Positions 1 to 9,952 of a stretch of 64,000 nucleotides of DNA are shown one piece after another. Numbering within the stretch: position 1 is the stretch's first letter; each line of letters opens with the position of its first letter. The DNA comes from SG8-30 sp963715485 (lineage in GTDB: Bacteria > Pseudomonadota > Gammaproteobacteria > Steroidobacterales > Steroidobacteraceae): positions 124,001 through 188,000 of the forward strand of contig OY970244.1 of the NCBI GenBank assembly GCA_963715485.1, written 5' to 3'. The position numbers and the translations under genes were made by a program. The notes under the pieces were generated by a model that was not told the origin of the DNA, made no database searches, and was given only the letters and a program-made list of their open reading frames with translations.

Positions 1-96
1 AGCGCCGCAGGGCGGTTCGGCACGCCCGGCGGCCTGTGCTAGATTCCGCTGGCTGCTGGAAACCGGGAGCGAACGCGGCCACAGGAGGGTATCAGG

Positions 97-198
97 ATGG
101 GCTGGCAGGGACAGGAGCGGGGCACCCACATCGAGGACCGCTGCGGCATGGCGGGGCTCCTCGAGGCCGGCGGCACCTTCTCCGCCGGCGACCCGTAG
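97..198 (+). pseudogene. Possible remnant of a YpfJ-like neutral zinc metallopeptidase (33 codons)
   Basis: A 33-codon reading frame with a strong ribosome binding site (AGGAGGG at 83-89, 7 nt before the ATG). Its first residues, MGWQGQERGTHIEDR, resemble the start of YpfJ/KPN_02809 metallopeptidases (typically M-R-W-x-G-R-R-x-S-x-N-x-E-D-R-R). Its last residues, TFSAGDP, resemble the family's CDTF-type carboxy end. Everything between, including the membrane segment and the HExxH zinc site, is missing; family members are about 290 residues. I read it as a gene that lost its middle but kept both ends. It could instead be a chance small ORF or a genuine short peptide. It lies 11 nt upstream of the glutaredoxin-DinB gene. 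Confidence 0.35.
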
Positions 199-209
199 GT
201 CGGCGACCG

Positions 210-989
210 ATGGCGCAACCTGCGCCGGCACTGCGGGTCTACTGGCAGCCCGGCTGTACCAGTTGCCTGCGTGCGCGGGAATTCCTCCGCGGGCATGACA
301 TACCCTTCGTATCGGTGAACGTGCGCGACAGTGACACCGCCAGGGCGGAGCTCGAGGCGCTGGGCGTGCGAACCGTGCCGGTGGTGGCCCGCGGAAAGGA
401 ATTTGTGCTTGCGCAGGACCTCGACGAGCTGGCCCGCTTCGTCGGCATCGCAGCCCCTCGCCCTCGGCTGTCGCCCGACGAGCTGGTCGGCCGGTTGCAG
501 GCGCTGCTCGCCGCGAGCGAGACCTACCTCGCGCTGATGCCGCCGGAGCGGCTGCACCAGCGCCTGCCCCAGCGCGAGCGCCACTGGCTCGACCTCGGCT
601 TCCACGTGTCCATGGTCGTCCAGGCGCTGCTCAGCGCGGGCGGCGGCAGCAAGCTGGCCTACGAGTTCTACGAGATGCGCGCGCCGGCTGGCTGGACCAG
701 CGCGGAGCCTGCGATACAGTTCTGCCGCGCCACCCGTGCCGGGCTGTCGTACTGGTGGGACGGCGCACGCTCCGGCCCAGACGCCCTGCTCGACACTTAC
801 TGGGGCGAGCGTCCGCTCGCCGACGTGCTGGAACGTTCTGCCTGGCACGTCGCGCAGCACTGTCGCCAGCTCGAGCACCTGCTCCGCGAGGTCGCGGGGG
901 TGGAATCCGCGCCGGTCCTCCCGCCCGCGGCGCTGGCGGGCCTGCCCCTGCCCGAGGCTGTGTGGGACCCGGAGGTCGTGCCGGCGTGA
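210..989 (+). CDS. Glutaredoxin-like domain fused to a DinB-like domain
   Basis: 259 residues. Residues 8-85 form a glutaredoxin/thioredoxin-fold domain with a CTSC redox motif (Cys16 and Cys19) and the cis-proline strand RTVPVV. From about residue 95 a second, helical domain rich in spaced histidines (WLDLGFH, SAWHVAQHCRQLEH) matches the DinB/metal-dependent hydrolase four-helix fold. The first domain should make or break disulfides or glutathione adducts; the second is typical of thiol-dependent transferases. The start at 210 is chosen because the redox domain begins there and the in-frame upstream codons are low-complexity Gly/Arg. The substrate is unknown. It ends just before a hairpin terminator. 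Confidence 0.7.
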   Translation: MAQPAPALRVYWQPGCTSCLRAREFLRGHDIPFVSVNVRDSDTARAELEALGVRTVPVVARGKEFVLAQDLDELARFVGIAAPRPRLSPDELVGRLQALLAASETYLALMPPERLHQRLPQRERHWLDLGFHVSMVVQALLSAGGGSKLAYEFYEMRAPAGWTSAEPAIQFCRATRAGLSYWWDGARSGPDALLDTYWGERPLADVLERSAWHVAQHCRQLEHLLREVAGVESAPVLPPAALAGLPLPEAVWDPEVVPA

Positions 990-993
990 AAAA

Positions 994-1022
994 GGGGAGC
1001 GAGGGCACAGCCCCCGCTCCCC
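994..1022. terminator. Hairpin terminator between converging genes
   Basis: GGGGAGCG (994-1001) pairs with CGCTCCCC (1015-1022), and the stem continues inward with GGGC/GCCC around an ACA loop after one mismatch. Five A residues precede the stem on the plus strand, so transcripts of the minus-strand porin end with stem plus U5, a classic intrinsic terminator. It also lies directly after the plus-strand glutaredoxin-DinB stop codon. Confidence 0.75.
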
Positions 1023-1052
1023 GTGATCGAGCGTCTTCTTCTTGACCGCGCC

Positions 1053-2353
1053 CTAGAACTTGTACCAGGCGCTGAACGACAGCTGGTTGCCCTCGCGACT
1101 GTCCGTGGGGCAGCTGACCTGGGTGCACACGTCGGTCGAGTACTTCAGGTCCGAGTTCATCCACTCGACACCGAACAGGTAAGGACCCGTCGTATAGATC
1201 GCCGACAGCGCCATCTGCTCGTTCTTCAGGCGGTTGTTGCCGCTGGCGAGCACGTCCTTGTCCTTCGGGTCGTCGAGGCCGTAGAACGCGTTCAGGCTCC
1301 AGTTCGAGCCGATCTTGAAGCTGCCCTGCAGCCAGCCGCCCCAGCCGGAGATGTCGCCGAACTGGGTGATGTGGCCGAACTGCTGGCCGATCGCCGAGCC
1401 GCTGTAGGCGTTGCCCTGCAACGTGAACGCGCCCATCGTGACCTTCGCGCCGATCGCGATCGCCTCGCCGGTGAGCGAGTCGTTGGGTGCCGAGATGCCC
1501 GGCCCGGACAGGTCCTTCTCGTCCCAGTGGCCGACGAGGTAGACGTTCCAGTTCTTGCCGGTGAAGTCCAGGCGCGCCTCGATCTGCGGCGTGCCGGCCT
1601 CGCCGGACCGTTGTTGTTGATCGAGCCGGTCCACGAGCCGCGCATCGCCGCCAGGCTCAGCTTGGTCTTGACGCCGTCGCCGCCAAAGGTGTGGTAGTAG
1701 GCCACACCCGGGAAGCGCCAGCCCACCGTGCCGGCGGAGCCGTAGCCCAGCGGGAAGGCGACGTGCGTCGGCGAGGCGGGCACGTTGCCGAACAGCGGCG
1801 ACCAGAACTGGCCGATACGCACGGTGGACTTGCCGAAGTTCATGTCGGCGTAGGCGAGGCGCAGGCGCGGGGTCTGCTGCTCGTCGCTGAAGGCGCCGGC
1901 GCCGTTGAAGCCGCCGAAGAAGTCGAGCTCGACGAGGCCGGCGAAGTTCATGTCGCCGACGGCCGGGCCCTTCCAGTCCAGCGTGATGCGCGTGTTGCGG
2001 ACGTCGCCGCCCCAGGTCCACTCGTCCTTGCTGAACTCCGTGCTCGGGAACTGGGCGTTCTGGCCGTTGCCGAACGTGAAGTCCGCGTCCTGCGTGAACA
2101 GCGTGGCTGCCACGAAGCCCTTGACCGTCAGGGAGCCCTTGTTGGCCGTCTGGACGGTCGGCGCCGGCGGCGCCTCCTTCTCGACCTCCACGGCGACGGC
2201 TGGTGCCTGCATCTCCCGGACCAGCTTCTCGAGCTCGGCAATGCGGGCCTCGAGCTCCTGTTCCTTTGCCGTCTGCGCCATCGCAGCACCCGGCAGGGCC
2301 AATGCCGCCGCGACGGCCATTGCGATTGCGCTTCGCTTGATCCTCGAATCCAT
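1053..2353 (-). CDS. Outer membrane porin, DcaP-like (one frame break)
   Basis: About 430 residues once read across a one-base frame break near 1598-1608. It starts with a clear signal peptide ending at AMA-QT, followed by a short coiled coil (about residues 24-45, KEQELEARIAELEKLVREM) and then a beta-barrel with alternating aromatic strands, ending in the outer-membrane signature ...SFSAWYKF with terminal Phe. Coiled coil plus barrel is the layout of trimeric DcaP-type porins, which pass small acids across the outer membrane. The ATG at 2353 has a GGGAGG site upstream. It is divergent from acs, so a role in taking up acetate or another short acid is a reasonable inference, not shown. The break looks like a missing base rather than decay. 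Confidence 0.75.
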
Positions 2354-2595
2354 GGTGGGACCTCCCCCGTTGGGCTGTGTCGCGAGAATGCGCCGCACGT
2401 GACCGGCGGCTCCATTGGCGGATGGTCTAAGCCGGGCGTGGCGCGCACGCAACGACCGGCCGATGGCGAGCATTCCTTCCGGGGTGGCTAACGCCTACGA
2501 CCAACGTCCAATTCATGCCGGGGCGGGTGCGTAAAATGCTTCGGGTATCTCGCAACCGGGCGTCCAGGGTGGGCGCCGCCGACGGGGGAAGGACC
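2354..2595. promoter_or_regulatory. Divergent promoter region between porin and acs
   Basis: This 242 bp gap separates the starts of the porin (minus) and acs (plus), so it must hold both promoters. The acs start carries a GGGGGAAGGA ribosome site at 2584-2593. I do not recognise a specific operator. By analogy with CrbR/ErdR-controlled acs genes, the neighbouring LuxR-type regulator is the likely activator, but the site itself is not visible to me. Confidence 0.4.
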
Positions 2596-4545
2596 ATGCA
2601 GGTGAAGACTTATCCGGTGCCCGAGTCGTTCGCGACCGGTGCCGTCGTCAAGGCGGCGGATTACAAGGCAATGTACGAGGAGTCGGTGAACGACCCCGAC
2701 GCGTTCTGGGGGCGGATTGCGAAACGCATCGACTGGATGCGCTTCCCGAAGAAGATCAAGGACACCTCCTACGACCCGGACAATTTCCACATCCGCTGGT
2801 TCGAGGACGGCGAGCTGAACGTCTCGGTCAACTGCCTCGACCGGCAGCTGGCCGAGCGCGGCGACAAGGTCGCGTTGTTGTTCGAGGGCGACGACCCGTC
2901 CGTTTCCTATGGGGTCACCTATCGCGACCTCTACGAACAGGTATGCCGCTTCGCCAACGCGATGCGCGAGCTCGGGGTGGGCAAGGGCGACCGCGTCACC
3001 ATCTACATGCCGATGATCCCGGAAGCGGCCGTGGCCATGCTCGCCTGCGCCCGGATCGGCGCCATCCACTCGATCGTCTTCGGCGGTTTCTCGCCCGACT
3101 CGCTGGCCGGGCGCATCCACGACTGCGACTCCAAGCTCGTCATCACCACCGACGAAGGCGTCCGTGGCGGCAAGAAGATCCCGCTGAAGGCGAACGTGGA
3201 CGCGGCGCTGGCCAAGCACGACCTGCCCTGCGTGGAGAAGGTCGTCGTCGTGAAGTACACCAAGGCCCCGATCAACTGGGTCGAGGGCCGCGACGTGTGG
3301 TACCAGGACATCGTCGCCGGGCAACCGGCCGAGTGCGATCCGGAGCCGATGAACGCGGAGGACCCGCTGTTCATCCTCTACACCTCCGGCTCGACGGGCA
3401 AGCCGAAGGGCGTGCTGCACACGACCGGCGGCTACCTCGTCTACGCCAATTTCACCTTCGCCACGGTCTTCGACTACAAGGAAGAGGACATCTTCTGGTG
3501 CACCGCTGACGTCGGCTGGGTCACCGGCCACAGCTACGTGGTCTACGGCCCGCTGTCCAACGGCGCGACGAGCCTGGTGTTCGAGGGCGTGCCCAACTAC
3601 CCGAGCGTCAGCCGGTTCTGGGAGGTGGTCGACAAGCACAAGGTCACGCTCTTCTACACCGCGCCGACGGCCATCCGCGCGCTGATGCGGGAGGGCGACG
3701 AGCCGGTGAAGAAGTGCTCGCGCGCCAGCCTGCGGCTGCTCGGCTCCGTCGGCGAGCCGATCAACCCCGAGGCCTGGGAGTGGTACTACCACGTCGTCGG
3801 CGACGAGCGCTGCCCGATCGTGGACACCTGGTGGCAGACGGAGACCGGCGGCATCCTGATCTCGCCGCTCGCCGGGGCCACGCCCCTGAAGCCGGGATCG
3901 GCGACCAACCCGCTGCCCGGCGTGCGCCCCGCCCTGGTGGACGGCGACGGCAAGTTCCTCGAGGGCGCCGCGGAGGGCAACCTGGTGCTGCTGGACAGCT
4001 GGCCTGGCCAGATGCGCACGGTCTACGGCGATCACGAGCGGTTCATCCAGACCTACTTCACCACCTTCCGCGGCATGTACTTCACCGGCGACGGCGCGCG
4101 CCGCGACGAGGACGGCTATTACTGGATCACCGGTCGCGTGGACGACGTGATCAACGTGTCCGGCCACCGCATGGGCACGGCCGAGGTCGAGAGCGCGCTG
4201 GTGGCACACCCGAAGGTCTCCGAGGCCGCCGTCGTCGGCTGCCCGCACGCGGTCAAGGGCCAGGGCATATACGCCTACGTGACGCTGGTGGCCGGCAGCG
4301 AGCCGACCGAGGCGCTGCGCAAGGAACTGCGCGACTGGGTGCGCACCGAGATCGGCCCGATCGCCTCGCCGGACTTCATCCAGTGGGCGCCCGGACTGCC
4401 GAAGACCCGCTCCGGCAAGATCATGCGCCGCATCCTGCGCAAGATCGCCGCCGACGAGGCCGACCAGCTCGGCGACACCTCGACGCTCGCGGACCCGACG
4501 GTCGTCAAGGAGCTGGTCGAGCACAGGATGAACACAGGGAAGTGA
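2596..4545 (+). CDS. acs: Acetyl-CoA synthetase
   Basis: 649 residues, the normal size for AcsA. It activates acetate with ATP to acetyl-AMP and then transfers the acetyl group to CoA in the cytoplasm, which allows growth on low acetate. Visible motifs are the adenylate-forming P-loop YTSGSTGKPKG (about residue 262), the TWWQTETGG adenosine-binding core, the YFTGDGARRDEDGYYWITGR hinge region, and the carboxy-terminal PKTRSGKIMRR motif with the catalytic Lys608 that Pat-type acetyltransferases modify in homologues. The ATG at 2596 has a strong ribosome site; an in-frame upstream ATG at 2515 lacks family-like sequence. It is followed 19 bp later by the CrbR-like regulator. Confidence 0.97.
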   Translation: MQVKTYPVPESFATGAVVKAADYKAMYEESVNDPDAFWGRIAKRIDWMRFPKKIKDTSYDPDNFHIRWFEDGELNVSVNCLDRQLAERGDKVALLFEGDDPSVSYGVTYRDLYEQVCRFANAMRELGVGKGDRVTIYMPMIPEAAVAMLACARIGAIHSIVFGGFSPDSLAGRIHDCDSKLVITTDEGVRGGKKIPLKANVDAALAKHDLPCVEKVVVVKYTKAPINWVEGRDVWYQDIVAGQPAECDPEPMNAEDPLFILYTSGSTGKPKGVLHTTGGYLVYANFTFATVFDYKEEDIFWCTADVGWVTGHSYVVYGPLSNGATSLVFEGVPNYPSVSRFWEVVDKHKVTLFYTAPTAIRALMREGDEPVKKCSRASLRLLGSVGEPINPEAWEWYYHVVGDERCPIVDTWWQTETGGILISPLAGATPLKPGSATNPLPGVRPALVDGDGKFLEGAAEGNLVLLDSWPGQMRTVYGDHERFIQTYFTTFRGMYFTGDGARRDEDGYYWITGRVDDVINVSGHRMGTAEVESALVAHPKVSEAAVVGCPHAVKGQGIYAYVTLVAGSEPTEALRKELRDWVRTEIGPIASPDFIQWAPGLPKTRSGKIMRRILRKIAADEADQLGDTSTLADPTVVKELVEHRMNTGK

Positions 4546-4564
4546 GAGCCAGAGCGAGGGGGGC

Positions 4565-5254
4565 ATGGCCCGCGAAATACTCGTAGCGGACGACCATCCA
4601 CTGTTCCGGGAGGCGCTGCGGCACGCGCTCGGCCGCGCGGTGCCCGACGCCGACGTGGTGGAGGCCGATACGGTCGCCGCGCTGCTGGAGGCGGCCGAGA
4701 AGCACCCCGACGCCGAGCTGCTCCTGCTCGACCTCAACATGCCCGGCGCGCAGGGGTTCAGCGCCCTGGTGCAGATGCGGGCGCACTTCCCGTCGCTGCC
4801 GGTGGTGATCATCTCCGCCAACGAGGACCCGATCGTCATCCGCCGCTCGATCGGTCACGGCGCCGCCGGCTTCGTTCCCAAGTCGTCCACGGTGGACCAG
4901 ATGGTCGAGGCGCTGCAGGCGGTGCTGGACGGTGATTCCTGGATCCCGCCCACCGTGGACCTGGAGGCCGGTGGGCTGGAGGCGCCGGAGGCGGACATCG
5001 CCGCCCGCCTCGCGAGCCTGACGCCCCAGCAGTTCCGGGTCCTGACGATGCTCTCCTCGGGGCTGCTTAACAAGCAGATCGCCTACGAGCTCGGCGTCTC
5101 CGAGGCGACGGTCAAGGCCCATATGACGGCGATCATGCAGAAGCTCGGCGCGACCAACCGCACCCAGGCGGTGGTGCTGTCACAGCGCCTCGCGCTGGAC
5201 CAGCAGGGGCTGGCCGCCCGCGACGACGCTCAGGCCGAGGCGTCCAGCGCCTGA
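4565..5254 (+). CDS. crbR: CrbR/ErdR-like LuxR-family response regulator
   Basis: 229 residues. The receiver domain (about 1-120) has the acidic pair ADD at the start, phosphoacceptor Asp56 in LLLLDLNMP, and Lys in FVPKSS. A LuxR/NarL helix-turn-helix lies at about 148-212 (LTPQQFRVLTMLSSGLLNKQIA...TVKAHMTAIMQKL). In Vibrio cholerae (CrbR) and Pseudomonas (ErdR) such regulators, paired with an SSS-domain kinase, activate acs. Its position between acs and a matching kinase supports the same role here. It shares the acs transcription direction, and its last 25 bp overlap the convergent kinase gene. The name is by homology and context. Confidence 0.85.
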   Translation: MAREILVADDHPLFREALRHALGRAVPDADVVEADTVAALLEAAEKHPDAELLLLDLNMPGAQGFSALVQMRAHFPSLPVVIISANEDPIVIRRSIGHGAAGFVPKSSTVDQMVEALQAVLDGDSWIPPTVDLEAGGLEAPEADIAARLASLTPQQFRVLTMLSSGLLNKQIAYELGVSEATVKAHMTAIMQKLGATNRTQAVVLSQRLALDQQGLAARDDAQAEASSA

Positions 5255-8200
5255 GCCACCGCCATCGTGGCAGCACCCGCTCCCTGGCGACGCACCAGTG
5301 CCGCCAGCAACGCCCGCAGCGCGGCCGGCTTGACCGGCTTGCGCAGGACCTGGAAGCCGCCTGCGCGGGCCGCATGGGCCAGCGCCTCGCTCGCATTCGC
5401 GGTCACCAGCGCTCCCGGGCAGTGCCCGTTCGCGGCGACACAGGCGCTGCAGCAGGTCGAGCCCGTTCTCGGGCTCGCGCAGGTGGTAGTCCGCAAGGAT
5501 GACGTGCGGCCGGTGCACCGTCAGCACCGACTCCGCCTCTGCGATCGTCCGCGCCGGCATGGCCTGCACTCCCCAGCGGGCCAGCAGTGCACTCATGCCA
5601 TCGAGGATGTCCGGGTCGTCGTCGATGCACAGCACCTTCATGCCCTTCAACTGGGTGCCGCGCATGCGTGGATCGGCCGGCGCCCGCCGCACGGGCGTCG
5701 CGCTGCTGCGCGGCACGCGGATCGCGAACAGGCTGCCGCGGCCGTGGCGTGAGTTCACGACCAGCCGGTGGTCGAGGATCCTGGCGATCCTGTCGCAGAT
5801 CGAGAGGCCGAGGCCCAGTCCCTTCTCGCCCCACGGGGAGGGGTGCTCGAGGCGGCGGAACTCCTCGAAGATCACCGCAAGCGCATCCGGGGGGACGCCG
5901 GGCCCGGTGTCCCAGACCTGGAACTCGACGTCGTCGCCGCGGCGCCGGCAGCCGACGAGGACCCCGCCGCTGCGGGTGTAGCGCAGCGCGTTGGCGATGA
6001 AGTTCTGCAGCACGCGCTTGAGCATGCGCGGGTCGGTGCGCACCGCCAGCCGCGTGGGCAGGACGTGCAACTCCAGCCCCCGGTCGGCCGCCAGCGGGGC
6101 GAACTGCTCCGCCAGCGGCTCCAGCATCTCCGCGGCGGCGACGTCGCGGATCTCCGGCTGCACCGCGCCGGAGTCGAGCTTGGAGATGTCGAGGAGCGCA
6201 TCCACCAGCTCCTCGGCGGCACGCAAGGAAGTGTCCACGCGCTCGGCCAGGCCACTCACGTCGGGATCCCGCAAGTCGCGCGAGCGCAAGGCCGAGACGA
6301 ACAGCCGGGCGGCGTTCATCGGCTGCAGCAGGTCGTGGCTGGCGGCGGCGACGAACTTGGTCTTGCTCTGGTTGGCCTGCTCGGCCTCCAGCTTCGCCTG
6401 GCGCAGCTGCTCCGTTCGCTCCTCGACCCGCAGCTCGAGCGTCTCGGCGATCTCGCGCAGCTCGGCCTCGACCTTCTTGTAGTCGGTCACGTCGGTGAAG
6501 GTGGAGACCATGCCGCCGTCCGCCATCGGCTGCACGCGCGTCTCGACCACCCGTCCGTCGGGCCGGCGCCGCTCGGAGACGTGCGGCGTGCCGCTGCGCA
6601 GGTGGGCGACGCGGCGTTGAGCCAGCGTGACGGGGTCGCCGGAACCGCAGAGGCCACGCTCGGCGTTGAGCCGGATGATCTCGGCGATCGGCATGCCGAC
6701 GTAGAGGAATGCAGGCGGGAAGTCGAACAGCGCCTCATAGCGCTGGTTCCAGGCGACGAGGCGCAGGTCGCGGTCGACCATGCTGATGCCCTGCGCCATG
6801 TTGTCCATCATGGCCTCGAGCAGGCCGCGATTGAGGCGCAGCTTCTCGGTGGTCTCGTCGAGCAGCGCCACCACCTGGTCCAGCTTGAGTCCGGCGCCGC
6901 GCAGCGTGCTGGTGAGCATCAGCCTGGCCGAGGCGGACCCGATCGCACCGGCGATCTCGCGCTCGACCGCCTGCACGAAGCCCAGGTCGGCACGCTGGTC
7001 CACCTTCAGGTCGCGACCGGTGGCGCGCGCGTACTGGGCGAGCAGGCGCGCTGCCGCGCGAGGCCCGACCACGTGCTCCGCCAGCGTCATCAGGTCGCCG
7101 ACCGTCGTGTTGCCGGGCAGCGGCATGTCCCGCAAGCCGCGCCCGGACTCGGTCGGTGCGAGGAAGGTCGCCGCCTGAAGCTGGGCGCCCAGGCTGGGAC
7201 GGTACTTGAGCGAGAACGCGACCAGCGCCGTGACGTTGCCCACCAGCGACCAGAAGACCCCGTGCGACAGCGTGTCCGGCGCGGTCCAGCCGAACAGCGC
7301 CTGCGGTGCCAGGAAGGCCCAGCCAAAGGGGCCGCTCTCGACCCACGCCGGCGGCACGCCGTCGATCGCCAGCAGGCTCGGCAACAGCAGCGTGTACATC
7401 CAGACCGCGTAGCCCGTGACCAGGCCGGCCAGGATCCCGGCGCGGCTGGCGCGCTGCCAGTACAGGGCGGCCACGAGTGTCGGGGCGAACTGCGCCACCG
7501 CGGCGAAGGACAACAGTCCGATGGATGCCAGGCTGGGGGCTTCCGGCACGCCGCGGTAATAGACATAGGCCAGCAGCAACACGCCGACGATCGCGGCACG
7601 CCGCACCCACAGCACCAGGTGGGTCATGTCCGGCCGCGTGGTCGCCGTGTCGGCACGATAGCGCCAGACCAGCGGCAGCAGCAGGTCGTTGCTGACCATC
7701 GTCGCCAGCGCCACGCAGGTCACGATGACCATGCCGGTGGCAGCGGAGAAGCCGCCGACATAGGCCGCGAGCGCGAGGGACTCGTGTCCCGCCTGCAAGG
7801 GCAGCCACAGCACGTAGCTGTCCGGCACCACGTCCGGGCCCGCCGACGAGAGGCCCAGCGCGGCGATCGGCACGACCAGTATGCTGATCAGCAACAGGTA
7901 GCCCGGGAACATCCAGCGCGCCTTGGCCAGGTCGCGCGGGTCGGCGCACTCGACCACGCCGACCTGGAACTGCCGCGGCAGGCAGAAGATCGCCGTGAAG
8001 GCGATCAGCATCTGGGTGACGAACCCGGTGAAGACGGACTCATGGACCGGCAGCGACCGAACCGCGGACAGGTACTCGGTCGGCCCGCCGAGCGAGAGCA
8101 GCGCGAACAGGCCGATGGCCGCGAAGGCCAGGAGCTTGACCAGCGACTCGACGGCGATGGCCAGCATGAGGCCCGGGTGGTGCTCGGCGGCATCGATGCC

Positions 8201-8740
8201 CCGCGTACCGAAGAGGATGGCGAACAGCGCCAGCATCACCGCGACGTAGAAGGCGCTGTCGGCCAGGAAGGGCCCCGCGGGACTGCCAGGGTCGGTACCG
8301 GTCAGCACGTCGATGCTCATCGCCACGGCCTTCAGCTGCAGCGCGACGTAGGGCACCGCGGCCGTCAGCGCGACCATGGTGATCACCGCCGCGATCCGCG
8401 ACGACTTGCCGAAGCGCGAGGCGATGAGGTCGGCGATCGACGTCGCGTTCTGCCGCTTGGCGACGCGGACCAGCCGCTCGAAGAACGGCATGCCGAAGAC
8501 GAACAGGATCATCGGGCCGAGATAGATCGGCAGGTAGGCGAGGCCGTCGCGCGCCGCACTGCCGACGGCGCCGTAAAAGGTCCAGCTCGAGCAGTACACG
8601 GCCAGCGCGAGGCTGTAGACGGCCGGCCGCAGGCTGCCGCGCGACGGGTAGATCGTCCTGCGGTCGCCGTACCAGGCGAGCGCGAACAGCGCGCCGACGT
8701 ACGCGAGCGACACGAGCAGGAGTCCCCAGCCTGGGACCAT
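5230..8740 (-). CDS. crbS: CrbS/MxtR-like hybrid histidine kinase with sodium:solute symporter domain (one frame break)
   Basis: About 1,170 residues. The first ~510 form a 13-helix sodium:solute symporter (SLC5) domain. Next come a PAS region (about 640-750, ending FTDVTDYKK), a coiled coil, a HisKA domain with His802 in AASHDLLQPMNAA, an HATPase domain (GLGLGLSICDRIA), and a receiver with Asp1084 in VILADYHL. This is the architecture of CrbS/MxtR, which senses acetate-related metabolism and controls acs through CrbR/ErdR. The frame breaks by one extra base in the CCCGGG run at 5411-5418; the other frame completes the receiver (GGFQVLRKPVKP) to the stop at 5230. The ATG at 8740 follows GGGGGAGG; a GTG at 8761 with AGAAGG is an alternative. 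Confidence 0.87.
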
Positions 8741-8887
8741 GCCTCCTCCCCCGGTGGCCACAGCGGCCTTCTAGTTGGAATCGAACCGCTGCAGTGTGCC
8801 CCAGCGCCATCCTGGATGGAACTCGCGACCCGCCAGCCGCTGCCAGCCGCTAAGCTTGTGTCCCCTATCCAGGCCCGGAATGCCCCC

Positions 8888-9886
8888 ATGACCCGACGTC
8901 GTGCGCTGCCGCGCAGCCTTGCCGTGACCCTGCTGGCACTGTCGGTCGCCGCCTGCGCGCAGGCCGCACGCAGCGGCGACGTCGTGACGCTGGCCACCTG
9001 GAACGCCGAGTGGCTGATCGAGCCTGCGACATTCGATGAACTGGCGCGGGTGTGCATCGGTCGCGGCGGCCGTGCCGGCGGCGACCAGCGGACCATTCCC
9101 TGCGACCTGGTGCCGGGACGCCGCTGGACCGATGCGGACCTCGACCGCCTGCGGGACTTCGCCGCGACGATACAGGCCGACGTCGTGGCGCTGCAGGAAG
9201 TGGACGGCCCGGCCGCCGCCGCGCGGTTGTTCCCGGGGTGGTCCTTCTGCTTCACCTCCCGTCGCCACGTGCAGAATGTGGGCTTCGCCGTGCGCCCCGG
9301 CCTGCCCCACCGCTGCAACGCGGACTATCGCGAACTCGGCCTCGCGGAGAACGACGTGCGCTGGGGTGCGGACCTGAGCCTCTACCCGGACCAGCCGCAG
9401 GAGGTCCGCCTGCTGGCCGTCCACCTCAAGTCCGGCTGCAACCGCGACCCGCTGACCGCCGACTCGGATAACTGCAGGATGCTGCAGAGCCAGGTCCCGG
9501 TGCTGGAGGCCTGGATCGACGCGCGTGCGGAAGAAGGCATCCCCTTCGCGGTGCTCGGCGACTTCAACCGCCGCTTCGACCGCGAGTTCGCGCCGGGAAG
9601 GGACGGTCGCGGGCAGATCATCGCCATGTGGCCGGAGATCGACGACGGCCAGCCGCCCGAGGCCGATCTCGTCAACCCGGACGACGAACGTCCCACGGTC
9701 GCGTGCCGGCAGCAGGACCCGGTCCGTCCCGCCATCGATCACATCCTGCTGAGCGCGACCCTCGGCCGGGCGTCCGTCCCCGGGTCCTACCGCATGTGGA
9801 CCTACCCGCGGGGCGGATCCGGCGCGCGCTGGCCGGATCACTGCATCCGTTCGGTCAGCGTGGAGATCCCGCCGGGCGGGTATTGA
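8888..9886 (+). CDS. Secreted endonuclease/exonuclease/phosphatase-family lipoprotein
   Basis: 332 residues with a lipoprotein signal (lipobox LSVAAC, Cys about residue 23). The mature part shows EEP-fold landmarks: TLATWNAEWL near the start, the metal-binding Glu in VVALQEVDG, AVHLKSGC, FAVLGDFNRRFD, and a final Asp-His pair in the WPDHC segment. EEP proteins cleave phosphodiesters in nucleic acids or phospholipids; the substrate here is unknown. Four or more cysteines in the mature protein suggest disulfides, consistent with a location outside the cytoplasm. It is divergent from crbS, with its start 147 bp away. No frame problem is seen. Confidence 0.82.
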   Translation: MTRRRALPRSLAVTLLALSVAACAQAARSGDVVTLATWNAEWLIEPATFDELARVCIGRGGRAGGDQRTIPCDLVPGRRWTDADLDRLRDFAATIQADVVALQEVDGPAAAARLFPGWSFCFTSRRHVQNVGFAVRPGLPHRCNADYRELGLAENDVRWGADLSLYPDQPQEVRLLAVHLKSGCNRDPLTADSDNCRMLQSQVPVLEAWIDARAEEGIPFAVLGDFNRRFDREFAPGRDGRGQIIAMWPEIDDGQPPEADLVNPDDERPTVACRQQDPVRPAIDHILLSATLGRASVPGSYRMWTYPRGGSGARWPDHCIRSVSVEIPPGGY

Positions 9887-9952
9887 GCCCGCAACGCGCT
9901 GGTATCCTAGGAACGGGCGCCCGCCCCGCTACCGACGAGACCGGAGCATCGC

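Noticed and set aside
2488..4839. Long minus-strand open frame opposite acs
   Set aside because: Low-complexity mirror of a clearly coding gene; no start signal or family.
5768..9886. Very long open frame on the plus strand opposite crbS
   Set aside because: Rich in Arg, Gly, Gln, His and Asp with no domain; it is the GC-rich mirror of the kinase gene. Only its last part, from 8888, is a real gene.
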